A stretch of 64,000 bases of DNA, taken from contig VXAA01003378.1 in assembly GCA_013399115.1 (NCBI GenBank), forward strand, positions 102,594 to 166,593, in the 5' to 3' direction. Shown here piece by piece: positions 1-11,100 of this stretch. Position numbers and translations under genes: made by a program. Numbering within the stretch: position 1 is the stretch's first letter; every line of letters begins with the position of its first letter. The notes beneath the pieces are model-generated. The model was not told the origin of the DNA, did no database searches, and saw only the letters and a list, made by a program, of their open reading frames with translations. This DNA is from Anseranas semipalmata (lineage: Eukaryota; Chordata; Aves; Anseriformes; Anseranatidae).

Positions 1-501
1 GGGAGCCATGTTGGAGCAGTTTGGTCCTGAGGGATGGGCCCCGTGGTACGGACCCATATGGGAAAAGGTCTCGAACTGCTGTCTGTGGGAAGCCCATGTA
101 GGATCAGCTGGGGAAGGACGGCATCCCGTGGGAGGGACCCCACACTGGGTCAGGGGAAGAGAGTGACTGTGAAGGAGTGGCAGAGATGAAGCATTACAGA
201 CTGACCACATCCCCTGTTCCCCTGCACTGCTCAGGGGGAGCAGGTAAAAGAGGGTGGATGGGGGGAAGGTGGTTTTAGTTTGCTTGTAATTTCTCACTGC
301 TCTAGTCTGTTAGCAGTAGGCAATAAATTGTTTGATCTCCATACACTGAGTCTGTTTTGCCCATGGCAGTAATTGGTGAGCTATCTCCTTGTCCGTATCT
401 CGACTGTTGAACCCTTTTTCATTGTATTTTCTCCCCCTCTTCCTTTGGGGAGGGGGAATGAGAGGATGGTTGTGGTGGTTCATCAGGGTGAAACCACCAC
501 A
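1..501 (+). mobile_element. avian endogenous-retrovirus LTR, 3' part, cut by window start
   Basis: I recognise this as a widespread avian ERV LTR from its pattern of short GC-rich 'warning' repeats (GGGACCCCAC, GGGCCCCGTGG), followed by GGCAATAAATT, a segment with GTCTGTTTTGCCC, TAATTGGTGAG and ATCTCGAC, then a purine-rich stretch and an end in AAACCACCACA. The polyadenylation signal AATAAA lies at 322-327. The roughly 175 bases after it would be the end of R plus U5, so the LTR reads on the plus strand and finishes in the usual CA at 500-501. No tRNA-like primer binding site (TGG start) follows, so this is probably a solo LTR. The 5' end is outside the window, so length and target duplication cannot be checked. 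It is much more GC-rich than its flank. The family assignment is from memory; I do not give a Repbase name. Confidence 0.8.
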
Positions 502-942
502 CCAAGTGAAGTTCTTTATCAGTACATTTTGAATGTCCTACAGTAATCTGACTAGAAAATATCTTTAGGTATCATCCAGATTTTGGAAGCTGAGGAGTTA
601 TTTCATATTCTCTGAGTTAATTTAAATAAGTATATGACTACAGTACAGACTTTGACTTACAGACTGTAGAAATGGAAAAAAGTTTTTTGTAATCAATGTC
701 ACCTGGTGAATTAATTTTTTTGTTGCTTTTTTCACCACTGTTGACAATTTCAAGTGGAGTTCATTTCTAACCTTTGTATAACTTTTTTTTTTTCCTTTAC
801 CCTAGATGTGCTAGTTCAGATACTTGCCTTATACACAAGGAAAATTATTTACAGTATTTATTTGTTAAGCTTTTGTATTACCAAGAACCTGAAATTTGCT
901 TCATTGCTTCTGTATTGTATTGTCTTTTCAAGATTATTACAG
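502..942. other. non-coding AT-rich flank, probably intron before the 943 exon
   Basis: No repeat recognised. A T-rich tract at 783-795 followed by CCTTTACCCTAG (ending 805) is a second acceptor-like site; a frame stays open from there through to 1017. However, the residues encoded by 806-942 look like random AT-rich translation, so I prefer the later acceptor at 941-942. Confidence 0.4.
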
Positions 943-1017
943 CAAAAAATTGCTGCTTTGTCTTTAAAGGAACAATTTGACATCCAACCCCCTCCAAGTA
1001 TAAGAGCTGCACATTAA
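943..1017 (+). CDS. candidate terminal coding exon (C-terminal 24 residues, gene unknown)
   Basis: A long T-rich tract from about 905 ends in ATTATTACAG at 941-942, a good splice acceptor. The following 24 codons plus TAA read as a plausible soluble C-terminus: start QKIAALSLKEQF, end QPPPSIRAAH. The residues are balanced, unlike the Leu/Ile/Phe/Lys-rich translations around it. The stop is followed by a compact 3' UTR-like segment with AATAAA at 1169-1174. The rest of the gene would lie left of the window, beyond the LTR at 1-501. I do not recognise the family. It could also be a chance match of an acceptor, a short frame and a poly(A) hexamer. Confidence 0.35.
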   Translation, partial: QKIAALSLKEQFDIQPPPSIRAAH

Positions 1018-1195
1018 TTTTTGGAATCTTCTTTCCAATGAACAGTGCTGATGCACAAGAGTAGTAAACAGCAAGAGAAGAATGTGCTAATGTTAACTAT
1101 GGACTTGTAAAGGTTATTACTGGCAGCTGTCTATCCAATGGGTTTCTTCCATTATGGTTATAAATCTGAATAAAGACTTGTCTGACACAACGTGG
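1018..1195 (+). other. candidate 3' UTR of the 943 exon
   Basis: About 175 bases between the TAA and the expected cleavage site some 15-20 bases past AATAAA, near TCTGACACA. The sequence is less AT-extreme than the surroundings. It is only meaningful if the coding tail just upstream is real. Confidence 0.3.
1169..1174 (+). promoter_or_regulatory. canonical polyadenylation signal AATAAA
   Basis: AATAAA followed by GACTTGTCTGACACAACGTGG, that is a CA cleavage site and GT-bearing downstream sequence at normal spacing. It is one of many AATAAA hexamers in this AT-rich window; its position 152 bases after a candidate stop codon is what makes it worth marking. Confidence 0.4.
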
Positions 1196-2592
1196 AAGTT
1201 TAGACTCTTCTAACCTGGTAGCCATGCCCTTTGCTTTTAAACAGCAAATTAAGAATTATCCTCTGTGTTTTAAATCTGAAATTTGTTACTTAGCATACTG
1301 TTATTTTGTCCTTGGATTCTTCGTTTTGCTTTTATTTTAAACAGATATGGTGGAGGTGAGAAAAAAGACTCAAACATAATACGATATTTAAAGGATTCTA
1401 ATTTATCACCTTCTACTTGATATTACATGACATTTTCTCTAGAATTATGAAAAGACTACTGTAAAACAGGAGATGACTAACCTAACAGTTGATTTTGGGT
1501 AATGACTGATTAATATGTTTTAGCTGAAGACTCTCCTATTCCTGCAGCTATTTCAGATGTATGTGTTATTGAATAACGACATAGTACAGATGTTTTCAGT
1601 TTAGATTTTGAGATCACTTAAATAACATGGCATACATATTATTTCTTTAAGTAATACAAACAGTATTTTAGTACTTTCTTTATGGGTAAACCTGTGATAA
1701 TAATAACAGGAAATTAGGAAGCCAAACAGACTGTGCTAAAACTTAGAAAACAACTGAACTGATGAAAACTAAGCCTGCCATGAAAATCTTTTATTTTGCA
1801 ACATTATTCCTGTGTACAGTAAAACAGAATTTTTGTAGCTTTATTTTTTATAGCATGAAGAAATAAACTTGGACAAGCAATCTAGATAGATTACTGAGAA
1901 TGAACGACCAAGTCACTGAAGATTTCAGACATAGTGAATCATTTAACAGTCTATAAAGCAACCAACATATATATACATATAGGTATGGATATTTAGATAT
2001 ACATTACTGAGCCACACAAGTGAAATGACAGTGAGCTTGGCAGGTGAGGGAGAGAGATTACTCTCCAGGGCAGAGATTACCTTGGGTGGCCAATCACACT
2101 GCATATTGTTTATCTGAAGGCTTACAACTGTGATTGACATGACATCCTTCTGCAGCTCCTATGTTTACAATCAGTGATACTGTTGTAAATGACATTGTTT
2201 CTTTATATGCATGGGGAGGTTGATTATTACATTTACATTTTTCTATTTTATATCGGTATCAAATGTTATCTTGAAAATATCTGTTCTTGAAGTCAACACT
2301 GTGCAGCTTCAGAATTCACCACTGTAAATCCATTACACTTCCTTTTTTCCAGTCAGTTTGATCTCTCTGGGAAAGTATGTCATGCATCTTTATTGTCAAT
2401 GTGTTCTGCTATGTGGAAATGTGTGTTAGTTAAAAAACAAAACCACAACAAGCAGTATGGATTCCCTATGTAAAAATACTTTCCAGTTGGTGATCTTTCT
2501 CCATAGTTATGCAAATGAAATTTGGCAAGATTCTTGTGACAGCAACAATGCACTCATGTTGACAGTCATGTCAAGATTAGAATTGTAGGTAA
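1196..2592. other. unassigned AT-rich DNA
   Basis: I see no exon with paired splice sites, no recognisable repeat and no tandem array in this stretch. Short frames here translate to low-information AT-rich peptides. Confidence 0.5.
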
Positions 2593-2905
2593 TTATCCTG
2601 TAGATTTTACTATATGGTGCCATGTCTTGATCTGAGACACAAAGTCACTCACAGTGAAATCCCCTTGCTTATAAATATTGATGTTTCCAACATGACTTGT
2701 CAGATTGGTGATGAGTACAAGCTCTTTCTTATAATCCAGCGAATTATTGAACAACATAAGTTCACTGTTGTTTATCTTGCCAGCTTTGTTGTGATCAATT
2801 GCTGCATACCAGATGTCAGCTGCCAAAGCAACACATTGAAGTCATCTGTGATGAACAGTTTGCCTGCCACAGGATCTGTGCCAGTGTTGCAATCAAGGCT
2901 GTTGA
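2593..2905 (-). pseudogene. decayed EF-hand-like coding block
   Basis: On the minus strand, a 77-codon open frame (2826 to 2593) contains a 12-residue loop at 2796-2761, D-H-N-K-A-G-K-I-N-N-S-E followed by L. This fits the EF-hand calcium loop at positions 1, 3, 6, 8 and 12, with Ala instead of an acidic or polar residue at position 5. Just upstream (2905-2830), a second minus frame shifted by one base reads EFNSLDCNTGTDPVAGKLF and on into TDDFNV, also like an EF-hand region (Leu-Asp-x-Asn start, then Gly and a Phe/Ile). The two frames would join if one base were lost or gained near 2830. Alternatively TTTGGCAG at about 2835 is a splice acceptor and the second frame a separate exon. I infer a relic of an EF-hand protein, paralogue unknown. 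The match may be chance. Confidence 0.3.
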
Positions 2906-2909
2906 ACTC

Positions 2910-2927
2910 TTTTTTTTTTTTTTTTTT
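2910..2927 (+). repeat. poly(T)18 tract
   Basis: Eighteen uninterrupted T, followed by five C. On the minus strand this is an A18 run inside the decayed block around 2593-3260, immediately 5' of its readable part. It is not at the 3' end, so it is not the tail of a processed copy in that orientation. Confidence 0.85.
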
Positions 2928-3260
2928 CCCCCATTTACTGTATTGGGGAAATTTTATTTATTTATTTTTGAAGTTCCGGTGATATTAATATTGAACTTGC
3001 AATAATGTTGAACAGCAGCATTGGCCTGGTTGCTGATGCTTTTTTTTTTTCCTTCTTCTCCTTTAAACTGAACTCCGTAAGTTTGTAATTGCAAATTCTT
3101 TACGGTTATTGGCATTGCCCAGGCATGGTCTCTATGTCTGGATTCCAGAGATGATTAGTCCAGCTGTGTCTTCCTAGATCCTCTTTCATTATTTATGTGG
3201 TTCTACAATCTTCACAATACCCTTCACTCCTGAGGAAGTGATTGGGGAGGGGAGGTTGGG
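2928..3260 (-). other. possible further decayed coding traces upstream of the EF-hand block
   Basis: Minus-strand frames here contain short protein-like stretches broken by stops and frame changes, for example LGRHSWTNHLWNPDIETMPG around 3170-3110. This could be an older part of the same relic, or noise. A T10 run lies near 3041-3050. Confidence 0.15.
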
Positions 3261-5509
3261 AGGCTCTGTAAGAGTAAGCTTGAGGATGATATGCATCAGT
3301 TAGGGCATCCAAATGTTTAAATTAGGTTGGTTGGTTTGTTTTTTTGATCTTTCTGCAATACTTGTTATATTATTGCAGCGAGCATGCTATGTTCAGTTGA
3401 AACGTATATGTTTTATCTGTGCATCTAATTTTCATATTATAAACACATTCCTCATTCAATATGAAATACTGTGAAAACCAACTTCTTGTTTGACAAGGAT
3501 ATATTAATTGAATGATATTACAGGTAGAAAGAAGACTCTCTGAAACTTGAACTAAAGGACCAGGGAGTTCTAGCAGATCATTTGATAAGGCTCTCAAATT
3601 TGGTATTTCCTCAGAACTCCCAGAACAGAATATTTTTATTTAAAATTAGTTGTGTTTTATTTCTATACCATATAAATACTCTGATTTTTGTCATTCTGGA
3701 AGGAGGTTTTAACTTAATAGCTTTAACAGCTATATGTGTTAGACAGTATTTTAAACTTATATAAATGTATATGTATTTATAAATAAAATAGTTCATCTTC
3801 CACAGCAAAAAGAGAAAAAGAAGAGATATAACGTTGCAAGATCTGCAATACATAAAACTGAACCAGTTGCTATTCAGTATGAAAGGAGAAGTATAATACT
3901 AAAAATCATTTAAAAAATTCATGACACCCTAACTTACTAAGAGAAAATGAGATTCCATGCCACAAAACCAATATTGGCTGGCAAAATTAAATATTTGTAC
4001 TTAGAGATATGGGGAAATGAACATTGATTGGAGTTACAGATTATAGCCTGGTAAAAAATATATAGAGAGATGTGGAAGAGGATCAGTATCTGTATATTTC
4101 ACATAAGATACATGGGAACCCTGGACCAGAAAGAAACAGTCTATTTAAACTGTCAAACTCAAATGATAAAGATAACATTTTTGAAAGCAATATGAGAGCT
4201 GGAAGAGATAATATAAATCCCCATGAATCCTCTGTAGTCCAGATTTGAGTCCCTCTACTCAAGCAAAGAATAAAGTCTTAACACCAATGATGACTTTCTT
4301 TCTAGAAGAAATACTAGAGACAACAACTGTATTTCCTGAAAAATACGAAATTAAGCAAAATTGAAAAGTACATTTCTTCTGTGTACATAATGGGCCTAAG
4401 ACTGAAGAAGCAATCTAAGAAAAATAGTTGGAATTGAACATAAAAAAAAAAAAAAGTAATTTTACCTTTTGAAGTAGAAAGATGTGCTGCAGGATAAGGT
4501 ATTAATGATCAAGAAAGTAATAAATATTGTAACAATCTCTGCTTTCTAAGTCGTTTCAAATGCTGGAGAGAAAACAAAGCATTCCCTGAAGCTCGTTAAG
4601 AACAGCTGAAAGTCCTTTTGAAGGGACATTGCTCCAATGATAATCAGCAGAGCTGAATTTAATATGGCAGGGGTCAGTCACTGAACTAAAACACTTAAAA
4701 CCCATTCAAACCAATGCGCTGTGTTGTTGATGATATCAGCTGACATAGCAGACATCTTGTCTGCATTCACCTGGAGCTCAAACTTTACAAATAATTCCAG
4801 TACAGCTGTTTTATATGATTCACTTAAAGAGAGGAAGGGGGGAGTTGTCACCTGTTTCATATAAATCTGTGAGGAAATAGGGGGGTAAAGCAGGCAGTAG
4901 GCTCATAGATCCAGTTATGTAATATACAGTTAGCTAAATATCTATTAGATACCTCGAACAGCAAATGCAACCCTTGTCACACGTTATTAAGAAATTAAAT
5001 GGACAAAGATGGAACGCATGGCTGAGGCAGTCTCTAGTCATTCCCAAAACTTGTCCCTCGTCCTTGGTTCAGTTAACAACCTTCAATAGCATGTGGTGTC
5101 TGTGGTGAGAACACTGGAGTAAGGAACCAAGCACAAAGATAAATCACTTCAGCTGCTCTTCCAGAAGGCAGTCTCCTCAGGAACACTTAAGCCAGCTAGA
5201 GGATATCAAAGATCATGAGCACAGGCCAGGAAAGGTATGGGAAATAGGAGGTTTAAAGATAAGGAAAGGTGTTAGCTTTTAGAACAGAAATAAAGGGAGA
5301 GAAGGGAAAAACTTTATTTTTTTTCTCAAAGGCCTGCTTGATAGATAGAGGAAGGTGTTTCAGGGAACCTGTTGTCAGTACTGGAAAAAGCCCTGAATGC
5401 AAAACTTAAGAGGTCAGAGCCCTTTTAATCCCAATCTGGATAATCATACATATTTTATTTTCATTTCACAGTAGAATACGGTGGAGTAGTCACAAGGCTG
5501 TTAGTCCTT
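3261..5509. other. unassigned AT-rich DNA with one weak minus-strand exon candidate
   Basis: The only coding-like signal is on the minus strand near 4860-4678. A pyrimidine-rich CCCCTTCCTCTCTTTAAG acceptor is followed by a short open stretch ending GAGCTCCAG|GTGAAT, a good donor. The implied exon is only about 52 bases and its frame also runs on past the donor, so I do not call it a gene. An A13 run sits at about 4442-4455. Confidence 0.3.
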
Positions 5510-5531
5510 CCCTCCCCCCCCCTCCCCCCCC
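5510..5531 (+). repeat. C-rich tract (C3-T-C9-T-C8), G-quadruplex potential on minus strand
   Basis: C runs of 3, 9 and 8 separated by single T residues, inside a pyrimidine tract from about 5505 to 5536. The complementary strand has three long G runs with one-base spacers. The long runs can be split into four G-tracts, so a quadruplex is possible on the minus strand and an i-motif on the plus strand. Confidence 0.8.
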
Positions 5532-7628
5532 TTTTAATTTTGAATGGCACCCAGGAGAAAATTCAATGACTATCAATGAATGGAAATTCATATATGAGAA
5601 TGCTGAAAGGCTTTGGCACATGTATAGTATAAATACAGAAACTGAAGTACATGGACCAGAAGTAGTAGCAAGTTTGAACGTGTTGCAGAAATATTGTGTG
5701 GTCTTGAGCCATTTGGTGGCACAGTTAATTGAAATATAAATTCAAGCAGAGTTGCTAAATGCCCTGCTAGCTCAGGTGCTCTTATCAAGTTATCTGAACT
5801 TGTAAGACAATGAGCTAAATTAGTTTGCACATGATAGATTCCTTATACAGTAGAACCTACTGTTCCATGATCAGTTCACTTTCATTACTTTCTCTGACAT
5901 TTTCTGGATAATGTGAAAGAAAACCAGTTTCCATTTACCAAAGCAAGTTCAATAAGACAAAGCGATTTAATCTTATTGATTTATTTAGTGGAGTTTCAAA
6001 TTAATATTTCCATTCAAGTGTTTAGAGTTGAACTTGCAAAGAGGCTGAAAGCTTCTCTTCAATCTCAGCAAGAAAATATATAATACTGATACGTGACCAT
6101 TTAATAGTAAACAAAGAGTAGATTCCTAGCTTCTGGTTTGCCAAAGTCCCGACTTGTTTTCCCTCTATACCTCCAAAACTTTAGGAGTATGTGCCTCAGC
6201 AATATAGATATAGTTTGCTAAAGCATCCTAAATCCATTATAATACATTTTTTGCTACCATAAGGTGAAAGGCTGGTAGTCATAAAAATCTGAGATGCAAC
6301 TTTCCCCCCACTATGGAGTGAAATTATGTACAAACTGCTTCTCTTAATACTTTTTTAGTAAAATTTCTTAATAGTAGCCATTCATTCTAATTTTCTTACT
6401 TTAATCCCCAACGCTAGTGTTCTGAACATCTGCATTTTAGAATTATTAAATGAATATCCTAAAACTAATTTTGTATAAGTCCTGATGACACTTTTTCAAT
6501 AGCAGGTAGAATCCCCTTAAAAAATCCAGATGCAATTATTCACTGCTGTGATAGAGTAGTCAGTGCTTTATGATCTTAAGACATTTTACAGTAAGGTAAG
6601 ATGATCTCTACATTTTATGGAGATTTATCATCCTCATTTATAAATAATATATGCGGTATTTTTTTTTACCTGATTCAACTAAACCAGCTGAGTGATCCTG
6701 AAACTTAGGTTAATTAAGTTATAAATGATTTTCTACTGACATATAGTTTCTATGGAACTGTGAAACTAAGTGTAGTATCAGCAATTTTTTTATGATTAAA
6801 AGAAGTTTCTCTAAGTGAAGACAAACTAGTCTTTGCACAAACAAATTACAACCATTGTTTTTTCTTTTTTTAGTTCCTTCCTAATTGAAACTGTCTAAAG
6901 TTTTTCACTTATTTCACAACAAGGTTAAAAAGATTCACAGTAGCCTTTTGTGAAAAGCCACGAAGTCCAAAACAGAAAAGAGCAACCAAATTCTTTTTTG
7001 CAATAATCCTTATCAGTATTTTCCTGTTCACCTGTGTATCAGTTTGTACACTGACAGATGCTTGCCTATTTTTTAAATGGTTATATTTCATATTCCCTTC
7101 AATGCTTCAGTTTGTTCAGAAATTTACTTTTGCTGTATGTTATTTCATTTGTCTTAGAAAAAAATGTAAATAAACTCACTTGTCATTCAGAATATTATAA
7201 AGAGGTTTCTTTTTTAGGGTGTTAATATTCACACAAATAATAGAAATGATTTGCTATGAGGGAAGTAACTCAAGATAATGTTTGTCTGCTCTGAAATAGA
7301 ATTAAGTACATCTATACAATTCCATGCTCACACAACTTTGTAGGTTTCAAAAATTAAATCAACTACAAGAGAGAAAGTGTTCTGTAATATATAATTGGTT
7401 TTATTTTCTGTTTCATTAATTTGTTTTTGCAGAATTCTTGTGCTGCATACTCTTTGTTCAAGCCCCAGGTGATACTGTTGAGTGGTACTCAACCACTATC
7501 TCCCATGTGATGGGAAGTCATGATATGATGATGATCTTTATTCTACTTTTGGAAAGATGAACTGGATATTCATGCTGGCCTTAGGAGTGTTTCCAATATG
7601 TCCATGAGAGGGATATAATCATATATAA
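5532..7628. other. unassigned AT-rich DNA
   Basis: A minus-strand frame at 5830-5588 (80 codons) has a protein-like stretch (RAPELAGHLATLLEFIFQL) but no paired splice sites and nothing I can recognise. Otherwise this is AT-rich sequence with short homopolymers. Confidence 0.4.
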
Positions 7629-8181
7629 TGGGTTATCCCTGGCTAGCAGCAAAACGTACACTCAGCTGCTCGCTTCTTCTCCCTCTCTGTGGGACAGTGG
7701 TGAGGGAAAGTAGGAAGAAGTGTGAGAAAGCTCGTGGGTCAAGATTATTCAACTGGAGTTCACTTACTGATCACTGTCACAGGTAAACCAGACTTGACTT
7801 GGTAAATTAGCTTAATTTATTTCTAATTAAAATGTATATTTAATTACTGATTAAAGTAGTAGGAAATAAAAAGGGGGGTTGCCTGCTCTGCCATTGAGCA
7901 CCTTGTCTTCCTCTGACCTTGGTGTTCCTTCTGCTGTTTCTCACTCTTTTTGTTCCCTTTTCTTCTCTTTCTCCAGTGTTCTCTGCCCTTTCATAAGTAT
8001 GTTTTCACAGAGGCACCACAAATGTGGTTGATGGACTCATCTGGGTCCCGTGGTGGATCTGTTGCAGCACCAGCTGGAACTGGCTGGCTGGCACGAGGCA
8101 GACCCTGGTCTTGTCTCACAGAGGCCACCCCTGTAGCTCCTAATGCTACAAATACCTTGCCATGTGCATCCAATGCAAACA
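7629..8181 (-). mobile_element. avian endogenous-retrovirus LTR, solo, 553 bp, same family as 1-501
   Basis: Read on the minus strand, the element begins TGTTTGCATTGG (8181), passes ACAGGGGTGGCCTCTGTGAGA and AACATACTTATGAAAG, and later CCCACGAGCTTTCTCAC, and ends CTGCTAGCCAGGGATAACCCA (7629), giving the standard TG...CA ends. AATAAA at 7821-7816 on the minus strand lies about 190 bases before the LTR end, the same layout as in the 1-501 copy. The flanks are TATAA (7624-7628) and TCTAA (8182-8186), which agree at 4 of 5 bases and look like a slightly mutated 5-bp target duplication. The middle is shorter than the family pattern I remember, so an internal deletion is likely. No internal retroviral genes are present. 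It also creates a false exon (see findings). Confidence 0.82.
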
Positions 8182-11100
8182 TCTAAAAAAAAAATTGCTT
8201 AGAAAGAAGGTATGCATACACAAAGTATGTTCTAAAACTCTTCCCTAAGGCTGCAAAGGAAACTGAGTAAGTTTCTCCTGCTTTCTGGATGAGTACTGTA
8301 ACTATTAGCTTGAGGGGAAATTAATGTTCTGCTTTCAGATGTATTTTTAAAGTGTTGCATGTCCAATATGCAATCATTCTTTTGAAGTCTATTTTTAGTA
8401 AAGGGTTCATTGCTGTGAATCCTGAATTCAAGACCATAGCAAAGTACCTAATTTTGGCCAGAGTTTAAGACAGATTCTTGTTAACAGCATTTCCAATTAG
8501 CTTGTGATAGACAAGATTTATTACCTAGGGTTCACACTATGTTAACTGTAGTCACGTTAGTACAACTCTAAAGTGCTCCTGTCAGAAGTTAGAGTAGAGC
8601 AGGTAGAAATATCTTTCCAGACCACAGTCAGTTCTTATATTACTCTGGTCATGCAGAAACATTTGTGGTGAAGAAAATCAGACTTTGAGACTAGTGTCTT
8701 CCCATTTCATGTTTGATCCAAAGCTCATTGTAGGAAATTTGTATCAATTATTTAATGGCATTGCGGCAACTTGCACAAATTATTTTGCTTTCTGTTTAAT
8801 TCCTTAGTCTCTTCTAAGGCCAAAAATGTCTTCTAGAAATGTTGAGCCTTTTGTATTATTTTAAGAAACAGCACTAGTCCCCATCATGCTTATACTTTTC
8901 TTTTGTTTAACATGGGCAATACGAAAATGCCATACTTAGACTCTGTTGCCCTCATGCTCTGTTCACAGTTGTGAACAAAGGTTTATGGTTGATGGTCTGT
9001 CTTTATTCATTTTTAAATAACCATAAGACACAAAGATGACAGTTATACTGCTAGTACAAGTTTGAGCAGTAGTTTGAATAATTTTCTCCCCTCTAAGGAG
9101 GAGCTAATGGATTATAAAGCCCCACTGTATTACTTAAGAGATAAGTACATAAACAATCCTTCGACAAGCAGAGGATAATACTATAGTAATTGTGTCTTAC
9201 AGGCCTACATTTTGTTGTGAGTTCATTTGTGGAAAGTAATCAAAGATTTGTTAAAAATTCTGATCACCTTAAAAAGATAAATATTGAAGGGAAATATCAA
9301 AAGAGAGACTACATTCCAAAGGGCAATTAGAAGATAGCACAAGCAGGAAATAGTGTTTACATTGTGTTTTAGAAAGTAAGAAATGAATAGAATTGGATGG
9401 AATGGTATTTTCATCAGTGGATGAAAATTATTGGAAGTTATCTAACTAGTGGAAAAAAAAAAAAGTAGAAAGAATGGGTGTTGCACACTTTGCCCCTTCT
9501 GAGATCCTGTTGTGTTTTTTCTGTGATCTCTTTGGAGGTTATGTTTGAGTTCCTCCTGCAGAAGATAATAGGAATATGGATTGTCTGGCTTTCCTTTCTT
9601 TGCAGAACCTGCGTTCTTTGCTTGTGCCCTTGTGACTTACTGTACAGTTGTGGCAGATGCTGCTCTACCTATAGGTATATCTGACCATGATAGGTCTCTC
9701 ATGGTAGTCTTCCACACACATTGTGAATCCCTGTAATCTCCATTTCCTTGATGTTCCTTTCTTTCCTTGGTCCTTTTTCTCCATATCCCTTTTTATTCCA
9801 TTATTCACTTGATCATGAAACCAGCAGAATTGCCTGACAACAAAATCGTTAGAAGGCAGAAAGTCTAACCCTATTTGCGTGAGTATAAAGGCTGATAAAA
9901 ACATTCCAGAAAGGTAAATTATATATTAGGGAATCAAGATAGTGTCCCAGAAAATAGCTTCTACAGCCAATTGGCAAGCCTAAATCATGTGCCTGAATAC
10001 GAAGCTATGCAGTGGTCTGAGAACATGGACAGATTTTTTTTTTCGCATTCTCTTGTTTGGGCTTTTTTTTTTTTTTTGTCGCCTTTAATTGTGTATATTT
10101 GTCAAGGCAGGAAAAGGCATGATTATACACAACTCAAAATTTAGAAACAGAACATGTTCTTCCCCCCCAATGGAAAACATGTTTAAAAAAAAATGTGAAA
10201 TCCTTTTTTTTTTTTTTCAGAAAGAACTTTATATTCAGTTTCTCAAAACTGAAATTGATGTTTCAAAAACTTTCAAAATTATCAATGAATTTTCTACTGT
10301 TTGCAATGAAATTCAGAACCCCAAATGTATCTAAGCCCAAGGCACTGCCATGTTATCAGTGGTAGATCCTTGTGTCTATTTACTGTGTTAAAATTGATAA
10401 TGTAGTACCTTCAAAATTTATTTTGGAGATTTCTATAGTATCTTATCTCTACTGATGTAGTTTGCTCATTTATTCCAGATTTCTGATACATTTTTAATGA
10501 ATAAAATATGTAGAAGGCTGTTAAGCCCCATAGACTTTTTAACAGAATTAAAATGGGTTTATTCAAGATCAAGTTCTCTATAGCTTGATTCAGCTCCATT
10601 GATGTACCAGGCACTGTGCCAATTTCTGCCAGCAGAGAATTTTCTCCTCATTTAAAGTTCTATCAGCTAGTTGTATTCTGCCCTTTTCACTGTGTCTCTT
10701 CTAAATAGTCTTACATTTTGTGATCGTGCAACATTGTTACTTAGTATAGATTAATTATTATTAAGGAGTCACTGTTTTCTTTGACTACAAATGTCCATAG
10801 GCATGCTTCATAGTTGTCTGAATGATAAGACAACCCTGAAGTGAACGTACACATTTCAGATAGCAATAAAGTTGATACTTTCTTATCTGAATCAGCTTTA
10901 ATAATACACTACTATTGTACCAGTTCCTGAATATGCTTGCCTTTATCTCTGTTTTTCATATCTACTTTGCTCAGCTTTTGATTTTGACTTGATGGGGTTT
11001 TGAAACGTATTATTAACCTTTCCCTGTTGTTTATTTATTCTATTCCTTCCAGATGATCTAGTGTGTGAGGAACAGAGTCAGAGGCTTGACTTCTCATAAA

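Noticed and set aside
7991..8182. 63-codon minus-strand open frame that looked like a terminal coding exon
   Set aside because: The DNA is the U3 part of an avian LTR (shared phrases such as ACAGGGGTGGCCTCTGTGAGA and the TG...CA ends), and the downstream AATAAA is the LTR's own. Kept as an exonisation candidate only.
7950..8186. Plus-strand frame after a very good pyrimidine tract and CCAG acceptor
   Set aside because: The same LTR read backwards; no AATAAA follows and only about a third of codons start with G.
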